Below, piece after piece: positions 24,029-30,163 of a DNA stretch of 42,030 bases. This DNA comes from a virus. Every line of letters starts with the position of its first letter. Positions within the stretch are counted from its first letter, which is position 1. The translations under genes and the position numbers were made by a program. A model generated the notes under the pieces. That model was not told where the DNA came from, made no database searches, and saw only the letters and a program-made list of their open reading frames with translations. Location: positions 1 to 42,030 of IMG/VR virus record IMGVR_UViG_3300005613_000142, one strand, 5' to 3'.

Positions 24029-24397
24029 TTATTTATTAGAACGAATTGACATATATTCAGTTTTATTAAGAATCCATCCCTCTATTTCTTCACCTGCTTT
24101 TATTCTTTCTTCGATCTGTTTCTTTTTAGCGGGGTCAAATATAATACTTTTCCTAACAGCTCTTGAGAATGTTGCTTCTTCTGTTTTCCAACTCTTAAGC
24201 CTACTGCCTCGCATTGCTTCCATAAGCCTTAATGTAAGTTCCTCCTTCTGTTTTTTGGTTGTACTGATCTGTTCTTTTAATTTAACTACTTCGGTAATTT
24301 TACCTAGTAATTCTTCGAGCTGATCTTCATAGTGTTTTACTTCTAATCGGGCAACGACTATATCGTTGGCAATTTCATTTAATTGTTCGACTTCCAT
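24029..24397 (-). CDS. Gp157-like coiled-coil protein
   Basis: 122 residues from the ATG at 24397, chosen because TAACCCCAAACAAAATG and a strong promoter immediately precede it. A long coiled coil (HYEDQLEELLGKITEVVKLK and beyond) leads to TEEATFSRAVRKSIIFDP and WILNKTEYMSI, the layout of siphovirus Gp157 proteins, which sit next to recombination/SSB genes. Exact role unsettled. Confidence 0.6.
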   Translation of the reverse strand: MEVEQLNEIANDIVVARLEVKHYEDQLEELLGKITEVVKLKEQISTTKKQKEELTLRLMEAMRGSRLKSWKTEEATFSRAVRKSIIFDPAKKKQIEERIKAGEEIEGWILNKTEYMSIRSNK

Positions 24398-24418
24398 TTT
24401 GTTTGGGGTTATAGGTTT

Positions 24419-24447
24419 ATTATATAGCAAGGGTTGGCATAATGCAA
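24419..24447 (-). promoter_or_regulatory. Sigma70-like promoter for the Gp157/SSB operon
   Basis: On the minus strand, TTGCAT (24447-24442), a 17-base spacer, then TATAAT (24424-24419). Transcription would begin around 24412, giving a leader of about 15 bases consisting almost only of the TAACCCCAAACAAA motif before the ATG at 24397. Confidence 0.75.
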
Positions 24448-24448
24448 A

Positions 24449-24607
24449 CTATTTTTTAGTGTTTTTCTTGTAGTGTCCTTTCTGGGTTGCAAGAGTATTT
24501 CCATCATCAATTAAATCTATAGTATGAGGATAAAGCCTATTCCTTATCTGTTCTTCTGTCATAGGTCGCCACTCCATTGTACCTTTTGGCGAAAATAGAT
24601 ATTTCAT
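24449..24607 (-). CDS. Hypothetical small protein (52 aa)
   Basis: It reads MKYLFSPKGTMEWRPMTEEQ then IRNRLYPHTIDLIDDGNTLA and a basic end (TQKGHYKKNTKK). Located just upstream of the 24419-24447 promoter. Unrecognised. Confidence 0.55.
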   Translation of the reverse strand: MKYLFSPKGTMEWRPMTEEQIRNRLYPHTIDLIDDGNTLATQKGHYKKNTKK

Positions 24608-24631
24608 TTATTGAATTTGTTAATATATTTA

Positions 24632-24805
24632 TTATATTCCTTTTCCCCATTCGCTTAATAAAACACCGCTTGCTTTATATAAAACATTGAAGGCTCGATT
24701 GTTAAATAATTTATTTGCCTGTTTTTTTGACAATTCATGAACAATTTTGGTGGCGAAGTTAATACCTTCTAATCTGCCGAGTTGATAATCTTTGTTGTTT
24801 TCCAT
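24632..24805 (-). CDS. Hypothetical small protein (57 aa)
   Basis: It reads MENNKDYQLGRLEGINFATK and then IVHELSKKQANKLFNNRAFN, ending GVLLSEWGKGI. Preceded by the exact leader TTAACCCCAAACATTATG, strong support for the start. Helical, unrecognised. Confidence 0.6.
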   Translation of the reverse strand: MENNKDYQLGRLEGINFATKIVHELSKKQANKLFNNRAFNVLYKASGVLLSEWGKGI

Positions 24806-24816
24806 AATGTTTGGGG

Positions 24817-25104
24817 TTAAATTTTAGATAATGGTTTTTCTGAAAAATAAAGGTCGCGCTCTATCCCTAACCCGAATCTTCCTTTAATTGATTCGAGTTC
24901 TGTAAGTGAAAAATAACCAAGTTCCTTTTCTAATCCGTGAACCATTCCAAAGAAAAGCTGTTCTTCTGGTATGTATTCAGTGGCAAACCAAGTCCAACCG
25001 CTTTGTGGGTCAAAGAATTTAGCAATAACAAGAGGGTCTTTTTCATTTTCTTGTCGTCCGATTTTTTTAAATCGAGCTTCTAATGCTTTTGTTAGTAATT
25101 TCAT
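24817..25104 (-). CDS. DUF2958 family protein
   Basis: 95 residues. KLLTKALEARF, VIAKFFDPQSGWTWFATEY, LFFGMVHGLEKELGYFSLTEL and GIERDLYF match the DUF2958 family in order and length. The family is common on plasmids, phages and conjugative elements; its biochemical role is unknown. Preceded by TAACCCCAAACAAAATG. Confidence 0.75.
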   Translation of the reverse strand: MKLLTKALEARFKKIGRQENEKDPLVIAKFFDPQSGWTWFATEYIPEEQLFFGMVHGLEKELGYFSLTELESIKGRFGLGIERDLYFSEKPLSKI

Positions 25105-25115
25105 TTTGTTTGGGG

Positions 25116-25286
25116 TTATAGATTATTATATCCTGGAGGTATATTCCCGCTAGGATATTGCTTGGTTTTAAAAAGCCCTTGTCTATTAAGATCACGCAAT
25201 TCAAGTCGGAGGTCAGCATATTCTTTATTATGTAGCCGTTTCTGCTCCTTAGCATACTTGAGGATTTTTGTAATGATTTTTAACAT
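25116..25286 (-). CDS. Hypothetical basic protein (56 aa)
   Basis: It reads MLKIITKILKYAKEQKRLHN then KEYADLRLELRDLNRQGLF and a Pro/Gly/Asn-rich end. It is the first gene downstream of the strong leftward promoter at 25314-25342. Lys/Arg-rich helix, no recognised family. Confidence 0.6.
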   Translation of the reverse strand: MLKIITKILKYAKEQKRLHNKEYADLRLELRDLNRQGLFKTKQYPSGNIPPGYNNL

Positions 25287-25313
25287 AGCTTTTTATTAAC
25301 TGTAACACTTTCC

Positions 25314-25342
25314 ATTATATACCAACCAATGTAGCAATGCAA
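25314..25342 (-). promoter_or_regulatory. Strong sigma70-like early promoter
   Basis: On the minus strand, TTGCAT (25342-25337), 17-base spacer and TATAAT (25319-25314). It drives the 56-residue gene and probably DUF2958 and following genes. Upstream of the -35 lie two tandem CTGGCAAT boxes (25351-25358 and 25361-25368, plus-strand sense). Confidence 0.75.
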
Positions 25343-25350
25343 CCCTTTTT

Positions 25351-25370
25351 CTGGCAATGACTGGCAATAA
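25351..25370. promoter_or_regulatory. Tandem CTGGCAAT boxes (candidate operator)
   Basis: CTGGCAATGA is followed directly by CTGGCAATAA, a 10-base period matching one DNA turn. The same CTGGCAAT occurs at 26122-26129, six bases before the -35 of the rightward promoter. In both cases the boxes lie just upstream of a TTGCAT -35, a position suited to an activator or regulator. Confidence 0.5.
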
Positions 25371-25396
25371 CGCTTTACAATAACCATAAATATATT

Positions 25397-25816
25397 TTAG
25401 TTATAGTAGTCATCTCCACAATAGAAGGGTTCATTAGGTTCGGGGATATTGACACCATACTCAAGAGAAGCCCATGACCTTACTTTTGACATATAATCCT
25501 CCCATTCTACAGTTGACATTTTTCTTGTACTTCCGACTGTTGGCGGGTCGAGGTCTTTTTTCCTTAAGAACTGCCATTTAAGAGCTTCGTGCATTTCATC
25601 ATTATCATAGCCGAAATAATCGCATAGGATTGATATTACTACACCCCAATAATAGCGGTTCTGTTTATTGCTTCGTTTCCGTTTCTTGGATTCAACTAAT
25701 ATTTGCACCTCTTTCCCTTCGAACTGCTGATAGTATTCTTTGAATCTATCGGGATGATTAACTGCAAGCTGTCCTTTTTCTACTATTCCGTAGAATAGTG
25801 GTTTGGGTGGTTTCAT
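25397..25816 (-). CDS. NinB-like recombination protein (tentative)
   Basis: 139 residues. The SNKQNRYYWGVVISILCDYF segment followed by EMHEALKWQFL is the recognisable core of a phage family often annotated as NinB or recombination-associated. N-terminal GKEVQILVESKKRKR precedes it. Adjacent to an HNH gene, which recalls the nin/rap region of lambdoid phages. Start overlaps the HNH stop (ATGA). Confidence 0.55.
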   Translation of the reverse strand: MKPPKPLFYGIVEKGQLAVNHPDRFKEYYQQFEGKEVQILVESKKRKRSNKQNRYYWGVVISILCDYFGYDNDEMHEALKWQFLRKKDLDPPTVGSTRKMSTVEWEDYMSKVRSWASLEYGVNIPEPNEPFYCGDDYYN

Positions 25817-26073
25817 AATATTGGTTTATAGTATCGAACATTATCAAGATCATCCCGGGAATTTATTGTAATTGCCCCCGAATGTATAAGGCGATGACAG
25901 ACCGCACATACATTTACCCCATTATCTATATTAAATCGTTTTTCCGGGTGCGCTCCCTGACTAGCAATATGATGACCGCATAATTCATTTCTATTTCCCC
26001 ATTTCTTACACACTTCACATTTCCCGTTTGCACGGTTGTATATTGCTTCATGCCATTTTTCTAAGTTCACCAT
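25813..26073 (-). CDS. HNH-family zinc nuclease
   Basis: 86 residues. The first zinc pair is CEVCKKW, then ELCGHHIASQGAHPEKRFNI, DNGVNVCAVCHRLIHSG: the Cys4-HNH arrangement with HH, N and final H. Such small HNH proteins act as nicking or packaging-linked nucleases; beside a NinB-like gene a NinG/Rap-like recombination role is also possible. First gene of the leftward block. Confidence 0.7.
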   Translation of the reverse strand: MVNLEKWHEAIYNRANGKCEVCKKWGNRNELCGHHIASQGAHPEKRFNIDNGVNVCAVCHRLIHSGAITINSRDDLDNVRYYKPIL

Positions 26074-26079
26074 AACTGT

Positions 26080-26108
26080 ATTCTATATTATATACTGCAA
26101 TATGGCAA
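26080..26108 (-). promoter_or_regulatory. Candidate promoter for the HNH/NinB-like genes
   Basis: On the minus strand, TTGCCA (26108-26103), 17-base spacer, TAGAAT (26085-26080). The start point would fall at or next to the ATG at 26073, implying a leaderless or nearly leaderless message. A TATAAT lies within the spacer but has no matching -35. Confidence 0.4.
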
Positions 26109-26135
26109 GGAGTTTTTTCTTCTGGCAATTTGGGG

Positions 26136-26164
26136 TTGCATTGTTTGCTATCCCGTGCTATAAT
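26136..26164 (+). promoter_or_regulatory. Strong extended -10 promoter (rightward)
   Basis: TTGCAT (26136-26141), 17 bases, TATAAT (26159-26164) with TG at 26156-26157 forming an extended -10. A CTGGCAAT box sits at 26122-26129. The 5' leader contains AAAACAGCCA, repeated at about 30240 before another gene. Drives the membrane protein/transglycosylase cassette. Confidence 0.8.
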
Positions 26165-26215
26165 GGAGTAAAACAGCCACTTTAAAATATATTAAAAAAT
26201 CTAACAAACAACAAA

Positions 26216-26647
26216 ATGGAAAACCCAAACATCCAATTTCCCGATTACATACAAAAGGGAAAAGACGCTCAACCGGCGTATAAACTGGTTAAGAAAATGG
26301 GAATGCTCTTTGTAGGGCTTCTCTGTTTTGCCCTTATATTATGGGGCGCACAGTCCAACACAACGAACGCTAATGTGACAGAGGAGGATTATTACTCTTC
26401 AACCACTATTACGGCGCAGACAGCGTATAACAGCGCAACACTTTCGCGGATAAGCGCAGAAGAAGCTTTAGCCCAAGCAGAAGTCGCCTATGACAACGCT
26501 TACTTTGCAGAAGCTAATAGCATGAAAGCTCTCGCCATGGCTAAGTATTCAGATTTATTGGTAGCAGGATATGATGTATGCTCCGACAGAATGTTAGAGC
26601 TGGGGGAGAAAGCGGGGGTTGAGAAGCCTGCTTGTGATTTTCAGTAG
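26216..26647 (+). CDS. Single-TM protein with helical ectodomain; N-terminal half of a split transglycosylase
   Basis: 143 residues. A TM helix (MGMLFVGLLCFALILWGAQS) follows a short cytoplasmic tail. An Ala/Glu-rich coiled region (AEEALAQAEVAYDNAYFAEA) and two cysteines follow. It stops at TAG 26645-26647. The -1 frame from 26638 is open and encodes the lysozyme-like domain, so the two may form one membrane-anchored protein. First gene after the 26136-26164 promoter. Confidence 0.7.
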   Translation: MENPNIQFPDYIQKGKDAQPAYKLVKKMGMLFVGLLCFALILWGAQSNTTNANVTEEDYYSSTTITAQTAYNSATLSRISAEEALAQAEVAYDNAYFAEANSMKALAMAKYSDLLVAGYDVCSDRMLELGEKAGVEKPACDFQ

Positions 26648-27066
26648 AAGCGGGATCTTCTCAAACTATAGAAAAGAATGTAACCTTTGCGCCCTATGAG
26701 GATAAAGAGGGCGCAAAAGGTACATACTGCTATAAAAAGAATGTAGATGAAGATCAGAATCAGTATGTACGATATGCCTCTATGATTAGCGGAAACGATA
26801 TAGACTTCCTGGCTACACTAGACGCTGAGAATGGGCTTTTTTCACCCGATAGACAAAGCGAAGTATTCATAGACGGATGGAGAGAACAGAGCTACGGTTT
26901 CTGCCAGATAAACGCAATCTTCCACCCTGAAATAGTCAACGATGAACGATTCTTTACAGACCCTTATTGGCAACTAGACAAATGTTGGGAGATGTACGAA
27001 GGAGGCACAACTTTCTACGGATATAATAACAGGTGGAAAACTATAGATAATTTTATTTGCCCCTAA
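26638..27066 (+). CDS. Lytic transglycosylase-like domain, probably expressed by -1 frameshift from the preceding gene
   Basis: LATLDAENGLF carries the candidate catalytic Glu, and EQSYGFCQIN resembles the S-x-G-x-x-Q-I signature of SLT-type transglycosylases; FFTDPYWQLDKCWEMYEGG follows. An ATG at 26782 would make a 94-residue protein lacking the roughly 48 conserved-looking residues before it. The frame is open back to a TGA at 26635-26637 but has no ATG, GTG or TTG before 26782. The overlap with the upstream frame contains TTTT (26638-26641), where Phe tRNA can slip -1 onto identical bases. Alternatives: start at 26782, or a true indel. Confidence 0.55.
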   Translation, partial: FSVEAGSSQTIEKNVTFAPYEDKEGAKGTYCYKKNVDEDQNQYVRYASMISGNDIDFLATLDAENGLFSPDRQSEVFIDGWREQSYGFCQINAIFHPEIVNDERFFTDPYWQLDKCWEMYEGGTTFYGYNNRWKTIDNFICP

Positions 27067-27077
27067 CCCCTAAAACT

Positions 27078-27323
27078 ATGAAAACACTTTTAGAAATGCT
27101 TGCTGAAATAATAGGTGTATCGTTTGGGGTTGCAGTAGTATATTCGATGTTCTTTGCTATCATTGCCCTACTAGAAAAAGCTATTGGCGCAGAAATAGTG
27201 GTGGGAATCCTTGGAGCTTTAATAGCAATATTTGCTTCAATAGGCTTTATAGGAAGCTTTATATTCTACACAGAGTCCTTCAAAGAATGGAGAGAATTAA
27301 AAAAGGCTCCTAAAAAAACTTAA
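27078..27323 (+). CDS. Membrane protein, two TM segments
   Basis: 81 residues. The hydrophobic regions are IIGVSFGVAVVYSMFFAIIALL and IVVGILGALIAIFASIGFIG, with a charged C-terminus (FKEWRELKKAPKKT). The start is preceded by TAACCCCTAAAACTATG, whose TAA is the stop of the transglycosylase gene. This exact 17-base unit recurs before the next two frames. Holin-like topology, in an early cassette next to a wall-active enzyme. Confidence 0.65.
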   Translation: MKTLLEMLAEIIGVSFGVAVVYSMFFAIIALLEKAIGAEIVVGILGALIAIFASIGFIGSFIFYTESFKEWRELKKAPKKT

Positions 27324-27334
27324 CCCCTAAAACT

Positions 27335-27481
27335 ATGTTTTTTTGTATCGTATTAAGGTTAGCAGAAGATATAACCGACACATCCACGGCTCCGCTTCTG
27401 CTTACCATAGGCTCGTTGTTTGCAATCGCTTTAGATGTAGCAATAATCGCAAGCCTATTACATTACTGTGGAGCATTCTAA
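27335..27481 (+). CDS. Small membrane protein (48 aa)
   Basis: It reads MFFCIVLRLAEDITDTSTAP then LLLTIGSLFAIALDVAIIAS, LLHYCGAF. One TM helix in the second half. Start is preceded by the second exact copy of TAACCCCTAAAACTATG. Function unknown; cotranscribed with the other membrane proteins. Confidence 0.6.
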   Translation: MFFCIVLRLAEDITDTSTAPLLLTIGSLFAIALDVAIIASLLHYCGAF

Positions 27482-27492
27482 CCCCTAAAACT

Positions 27493-27552
27493 ATGTCAAT
27501 AATGCTATGCCCCAAAAATAAGCTTGACCAATCCCAAGGGATTAGATTATAA
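27493..27552 (+). CDS. Possible 19-residue peptide
   Basis: MSIMLCPKNKLDQSQGIRL follows the third exact copy of TAACCCCTAAAACTATG (27479-27495) and stops at TAA inside the -10 region of the downstream promoter. It could be a leader peptide or a relic. Support is only the leader copy. Confidence 0.35.
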   Translation: MSIMLCPKNKLDQSQGIRL

Positions 27553-27553
27553 T
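27524..27553 (+). promoter_or_regulatory. Sigma70-like promoter upstream of the replication genes
   Basis: TTGACC (27524-27529), 18 bases, TATAAT (27548-27553). It is the best -35 match in the window. The transcript would start near 27560, entering directly the inverted-segment region and then the initiator and helicase genes. Confidence 0.7.
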
Positions 27554-27557
27554 GTAA

Positions 27558-27677
27558 ATGAAATTAACTGTCGGCACAAACTATGAACGCATATTTTTTT
27601 ATTATCAACGACCCCGCCAGCAGGCATCAGTGCCGACAATCTCTTATGCGTTCAACTGCTGGTGGGGTTCTTGTTAA
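27558..27677 (+). CDS. Possible 39-residue peptide over the inverted-segment region
   Basis: An ATG-started frame (MKLTVGTNYERIFFYYQRPR, then QQASVPTISYAFNCWWGSC) spans the whole inverted-segment element and ends at TAA 27675-27677. The start is only a few bases from the predicted transcript start. It may be translated, or open by chance. The many inverted segments in it argue for an RNA role. Confidence 0.3.
   Translation: MKLTVGTNYERIFFYYQRPRQQASVPTISYAFNCWWGSC
27569..27668 (+). ncRNA. Structured RNA or DNA element with three collinear inverted segments
   Basis: Segment A TGTCGGCAC (27569-27577) is complementary to 27630-27638. Segment B TGAACGCATA (27584-27593) is complementary to 27645-27654. 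Segment C (27611-27623, ACCCCGCCAGCAG) pairs with 27656-27668 (13 bp, one G-U). The order is A-B-C-A'-B'-C', so the three stems cross rather than nest. The C stem is followed by TTCTTGTT, making it terminator-like; B contains a small hairpin (TATG-AACG-CATA) followed by seven T. It lies between a strong promoter and the replication genes. Confidence 0.6.
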
Positions 27678-27691
27678 TAACCTCAAATAAT

Positions 27692-27853
27692 ATGGAAGAC
27701 GATGTAAAAGCCTTTGCAGTTTGGCTCACCGCAAGGAAATATCTGCAAAAACTTGATAAAAATGCTTATTCTGATCTTAGATTATCTTTATTAGATGCGC
27801 ACTTTATAACCAGAATGTCTGAACACTTTTCACTTAAAAACAAAAATGGATAG
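27692..27853 (+). CDS. Hypothetical small protein (53 aa)
   Basis: 53 residues from the ATG at 27692 (MEDDVKAFAVWLTARKYLQK); an upstream GTG would lie in the structured element. Helical, with DLRLSLLDAHFITRMSEHF. It overlaps the initiator gene by eight bases, so it may act in replication or its control. Confidence 0.55.
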   Translation: MEDDVKAFAVWLTARKYLQKLDKNAYSDLRLSLLDAHFITRMSEHFSLKNKNG

Positions 27854-28532
27854 TCCACAACTAGAAAACGGACACTTTAGGATCGCCAACGAAATAGCGG
27901 AGGCGTTAGCACAAATCAATTTATCGAGTTACCAATCTAGGTTACTTTGGGCGGTGCTAAGAAAAACATACGGATTTAATAAAAAAGATGATTGGATTTC
28001 TAATAGCCAATTAGTAGAATCAACAGGTTTAAGAAAGCAACATATTAGTCGGGCAAAAAGAGAATTGTTTGACCGCAACATATTAGTAACCAATAGGGGT
28101 AACAAAATAGCTTTTAACAAGTTACACAAGTCATGGAAAGAGTTACCGAAAGGGGTTACTAGCCATAAAGTAACCAATAGGGGTTCTGGAGTAACCAATA
28201 GGGGTTCTGGAGTAACCAATAGGGGGGAACACAAAAGACAATATACAAAAGACAATATACAAAAGACAGGGGGGCGCGAGGTGATTCCGCCATCGCTGGA
28301 CGAAGTAGTTGCGTATTGCGAAGAACGCAATAACGGCATAGATGCTGAGGAATTTATGGCGCATTATGAGGCGAACGGGTGGATGCGAGGCAAGTCCAAG
28401 ATTAAAAGCTGGAAGGCGTGTGTTATTACATGGGAAAAGAAGCGGGAGAATAAAGACCCTCGAGCTAGAAAACCGAATGAGTCATGGTCGGATTGGCAAT
28501 TGCGACTTGCAAAAACAGATAACCAAAAATAA
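27846..28532 (+). CDS. Phage replication initiator, lambda O-like
   Basis: 228 residues. The N-terminal winged-helix domain (ENGHFRIANEIAEALAQINL, SSYQSRLLWAVLRKTYGFNK, QHISRAKRELFDRNILV) matches phage replication protein O N-terminal domains, which bind origin iterons. A central linker repeats VTNRGSG, encoded by the iterons themselves. The C-terminal part (EEFMAHYEANGWMRGKSKIKSWKACVITWEKK) resembles the helicase-recruiting tail of such initiators. It is followed at once by a DnaB-family helicase gene. Confidence 0.85.
   Translation: MDSPQLENGHFRIANEIAEALAQINLSSYQSRLLWAVLRKTYGFNKKDDWISNSQLVESTGLRKQHISRAKRELFDRNILVTNRGNKIAFNKLHKSWKELPKGVTSHKVTNRGSGVTNRGSGVTNRGEHKRQYTKDNIQKTGGREVIPPSLDEVVAYCEERNNGIDAEEFMAHYEANGWMRGKSKIKSWKACVITWEKKRENKDPRARKPNESWSDWQLRLAKTDNQK
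28169..28272 (+). other. Probable replication origin: iterons plus AT-rich repeats inside the initiator gene
   Basis: AGTAACCAATAGGGG begins at 28169, 28190 and 28211, exactly 21 bp apart (two helical turns), each of the first two followed by TTCTGG. A fourth, separate copy is at 28085-28099, and AGGGGTTACT (28151-28160) is a partial inverse copy. Immediately downstream, ACAAAAGACAATAT is repeated at 28231 and 28245, with a shortened copy at 28259, a likely unwinding region. This is the lambda ori layout. Confidence 0.75.
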
Positions 28533-28534
28533 AA

Positions 28535-29791
28535 ATGAACAACTTACCGTCAGATCAGGAGGCAGAAAGATCAATTATTGGATGTATTTTTTCTGATTCG
28601 TCCATATTGAAAATGATTGATTTGGAGAAGGATGATTTTTATTTCACTAAGTATCAGATTGTTTTTATGTGTATGAAGTATCTGGAAACAAAAGGGATAG
28701 AGCCTGATTTAACAACGGTTGATGGCGAGCTTAAAAGGTCGGGCAATATGGACAAGGTTGGTGGTTCGTGGGTTTTAGCAGAAGCGCATTCTTCGGTACC
28801 AAGCCTTACGCATTTCGAGTCTTATGTGAAGTTAATTAAGAACGCATCCTATCACCGAAAAGCAATTTTGGGTATGCAGAAATTAAGTGAATATCTCAAA
28901 GGCGATTATAATTCAAGTGAGTTTGTTAAAAAGCTTGCTGATTTTACAGAGGATATTAAGCCAAAACAGGAAGGCATGCATGATGTTAATGGTTCTGAGA
29001 TAGCGAATGATATAGACATATTGCTTGAATCGAGAATGGATTTTACTTGGGGAACTCAAAATTTGGATTATAAATTTTCACCTTTAAGCCCTTCAAAATA
29101 TGTAATTCTTGCGGGTGAAACAGGTGTTGGCAAAACAACCTTTGCATTACATTTTGCAATTGAAAACGCAAAGCTCGGGCATAAGGTTTTATATTTATCT
29201 CTTGAGATGACAAACCGTGCATTGCTTATGAGATATGCAAGATCAAAGCTTAATATTTCAAAGGTTGACTGGAAGAAAAAGCAATACGACAAGGAAGAAA
29301 TTAAGGAAGCAGTTGCCTCCCTTCCTGAAAATTTGGTTTTTAAGGATATTGAAACGAGCAGTGGTCAAATTGATTTAGAGCGGATTAAGAGCATGATTAC
29401 TGATGGAAATTATGATATAGTTTTAATAGATAATTTTGGATTTATAGATTCTATTGGTAAAGATGAAAATGATAAATTCAAAAACATTTCAAGGTATATT
29501 GTTGAAATTGTTAAGAAGAAACCGATCATAATTGTTGCATTACATCATTTCCGTAAGGGCGGAGAAAAAGAAAGCCGGATTAGGAATATCAATGCTCTTA
29601 TGGGAACCGCGAAGCTTGCACACGACATAGATTTTTGTGTGCAGGTTACAAGGGATATGAACCCTGATGAAGATGCAGGGCCGGAAAACAAAGCTGAATT
29701 ATCTGTTGTTTTACAAAAAGATAGGGAGTGGGGAGAGTTCGCATTATCTAATATTTATTACAAAGATGGAGAGTTTACAGATCGATATTGA
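28535..29791 (+). CDS. Replicative DNA helicase, DnaB family
   Basis: 418 residues. The N-terminal domain opens with LPSDQEAERSIIGCIFSD, standard for DnaB. Walker A is GETGVGKT (194-201), Walker B IVLIDN (295-300), and motif ALHHFRKGGE with NALMGTAKLAHDIDFCVQV follows. It unwinds DNA 5' to 3' at the phage fork and is presumably loaded by the O-like protein at the adjacent iterons. No separate loader gene is seen. Confidence 0.9.
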   Translation: MNNLPSDQEAERSIIGCIFSDSSILKMIDLEKDDFYFTKYQIVFMCMKYLETKGIEPDLTTVDGELKRSGNMDKVGGSWVLAEAHSSVPSLTHFESYVKLIKNASYHRKAILGMQKLSEYLKGDYNSSEFVKKLADFTEDIKPKQEGMHDVNGSEIANDIDILLESRMDFTWGTQNLDYKFSPLSPSKYVILAGETGVGKTTFALHFAIENAKLGHKVLYLSLEMTNRALLMRYARSKLNISKVDWKKKQYDKEEIKEAVASLPENLVFKDIETSSGQIDLERIKSMITDGNYDIVLIDNFGFIDSIGKDENDKFKNISRYIVEIVKKKPIIIVALHHFRKGGEKESRIRNINALMGTAKLAHDIDFCVQVTRDMNPDEDAGPENKAELSVVLQKDREWGEFALSNIYYKDGEFTDRY

Positions 29792-29861
29792 GTATGTTGA
29801 AAGCGAGGAAGGCTGGCTCGGGTATATAGATCCAGAAACAGGAGAAATATTTTATTCATAA
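29766..29861 (+). CDS. Small acidic protein (31 aa)
   Basis: MESLQIDIEYVESEEGWLGY then IDPETGEIFYS. It overlaps the end of the helicase gene in another frame; a longer in-frame start further upstream would lie deep inside the helicase. Its stop forms the TAA of the next leader (TAACCCCAAACAAAATG). Unrecognised. Confidence 0.45.
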   Translation: MESLQIDIEYVESEEGWLGYIDPETGEIFYS

Positions 29862-29872
29862 CCCCAAACAAA

Positions 29873-30163
29873 ATGGAAAAATTCATCGACACACCGGTTG
29901 GCAAGCTTCCCGAATGGAAAGTTAAAAAGCTTGAAGAGCTTGAAGTGCTATCAGTAATTGATGGCGAATCAATCCCGATGTATGGTCGGAATTATTATCT
30001 CTTTATCGCTTGCTTCGTTAAGCGTGGAGCAAATTGGGACAGCATGTTACACGAGTTTGAGAAAACTCAAGACACCGACATACTCAAAGAGATTGGAATT
30101 GAAAGCTGGGCAGGGCTAATCAAACACTATTTATTCCATAACCGCCAAAAAACTAATACATAG
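29873..30163 (+). CDS. Hypothetical protein (96 aa)
   Basis: 96 residues beginning MEKFIDTPVGKLPEWKVKKL, with YLFIACFVKRGANWDSMLHEF in the middle. Preceded by TAACCCCAAACAAAATG. No domain recognised; last gene of the helicase operon before a non-coding stretch. Confidence 0.6.
   Translation: MEKFIDTPVGKLPEWKVKKLEELEVLSVIDGESIPMYGRNYYLFIACFVKRGANWDSMLHEFEKTQDTDILKEIGIESWAGLIKHYLFHNRQKTNT

Noticed and set aside
27343-27552. 69-codon frame overlapping the 48-residue membrane gene
   Set aside because: It is out of frame with the better supported gene that has the exact leader; only its last 19 codons, which follow another leader copy, are kept as a weak peptide.
28231-28272. Short direct repeats considered as a CRISPR-like array
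   Set aside because: Units are contiguous, 14 bases, without spacers, and sit beside iterons in an initiator gene; an origin unwinding region explains them.
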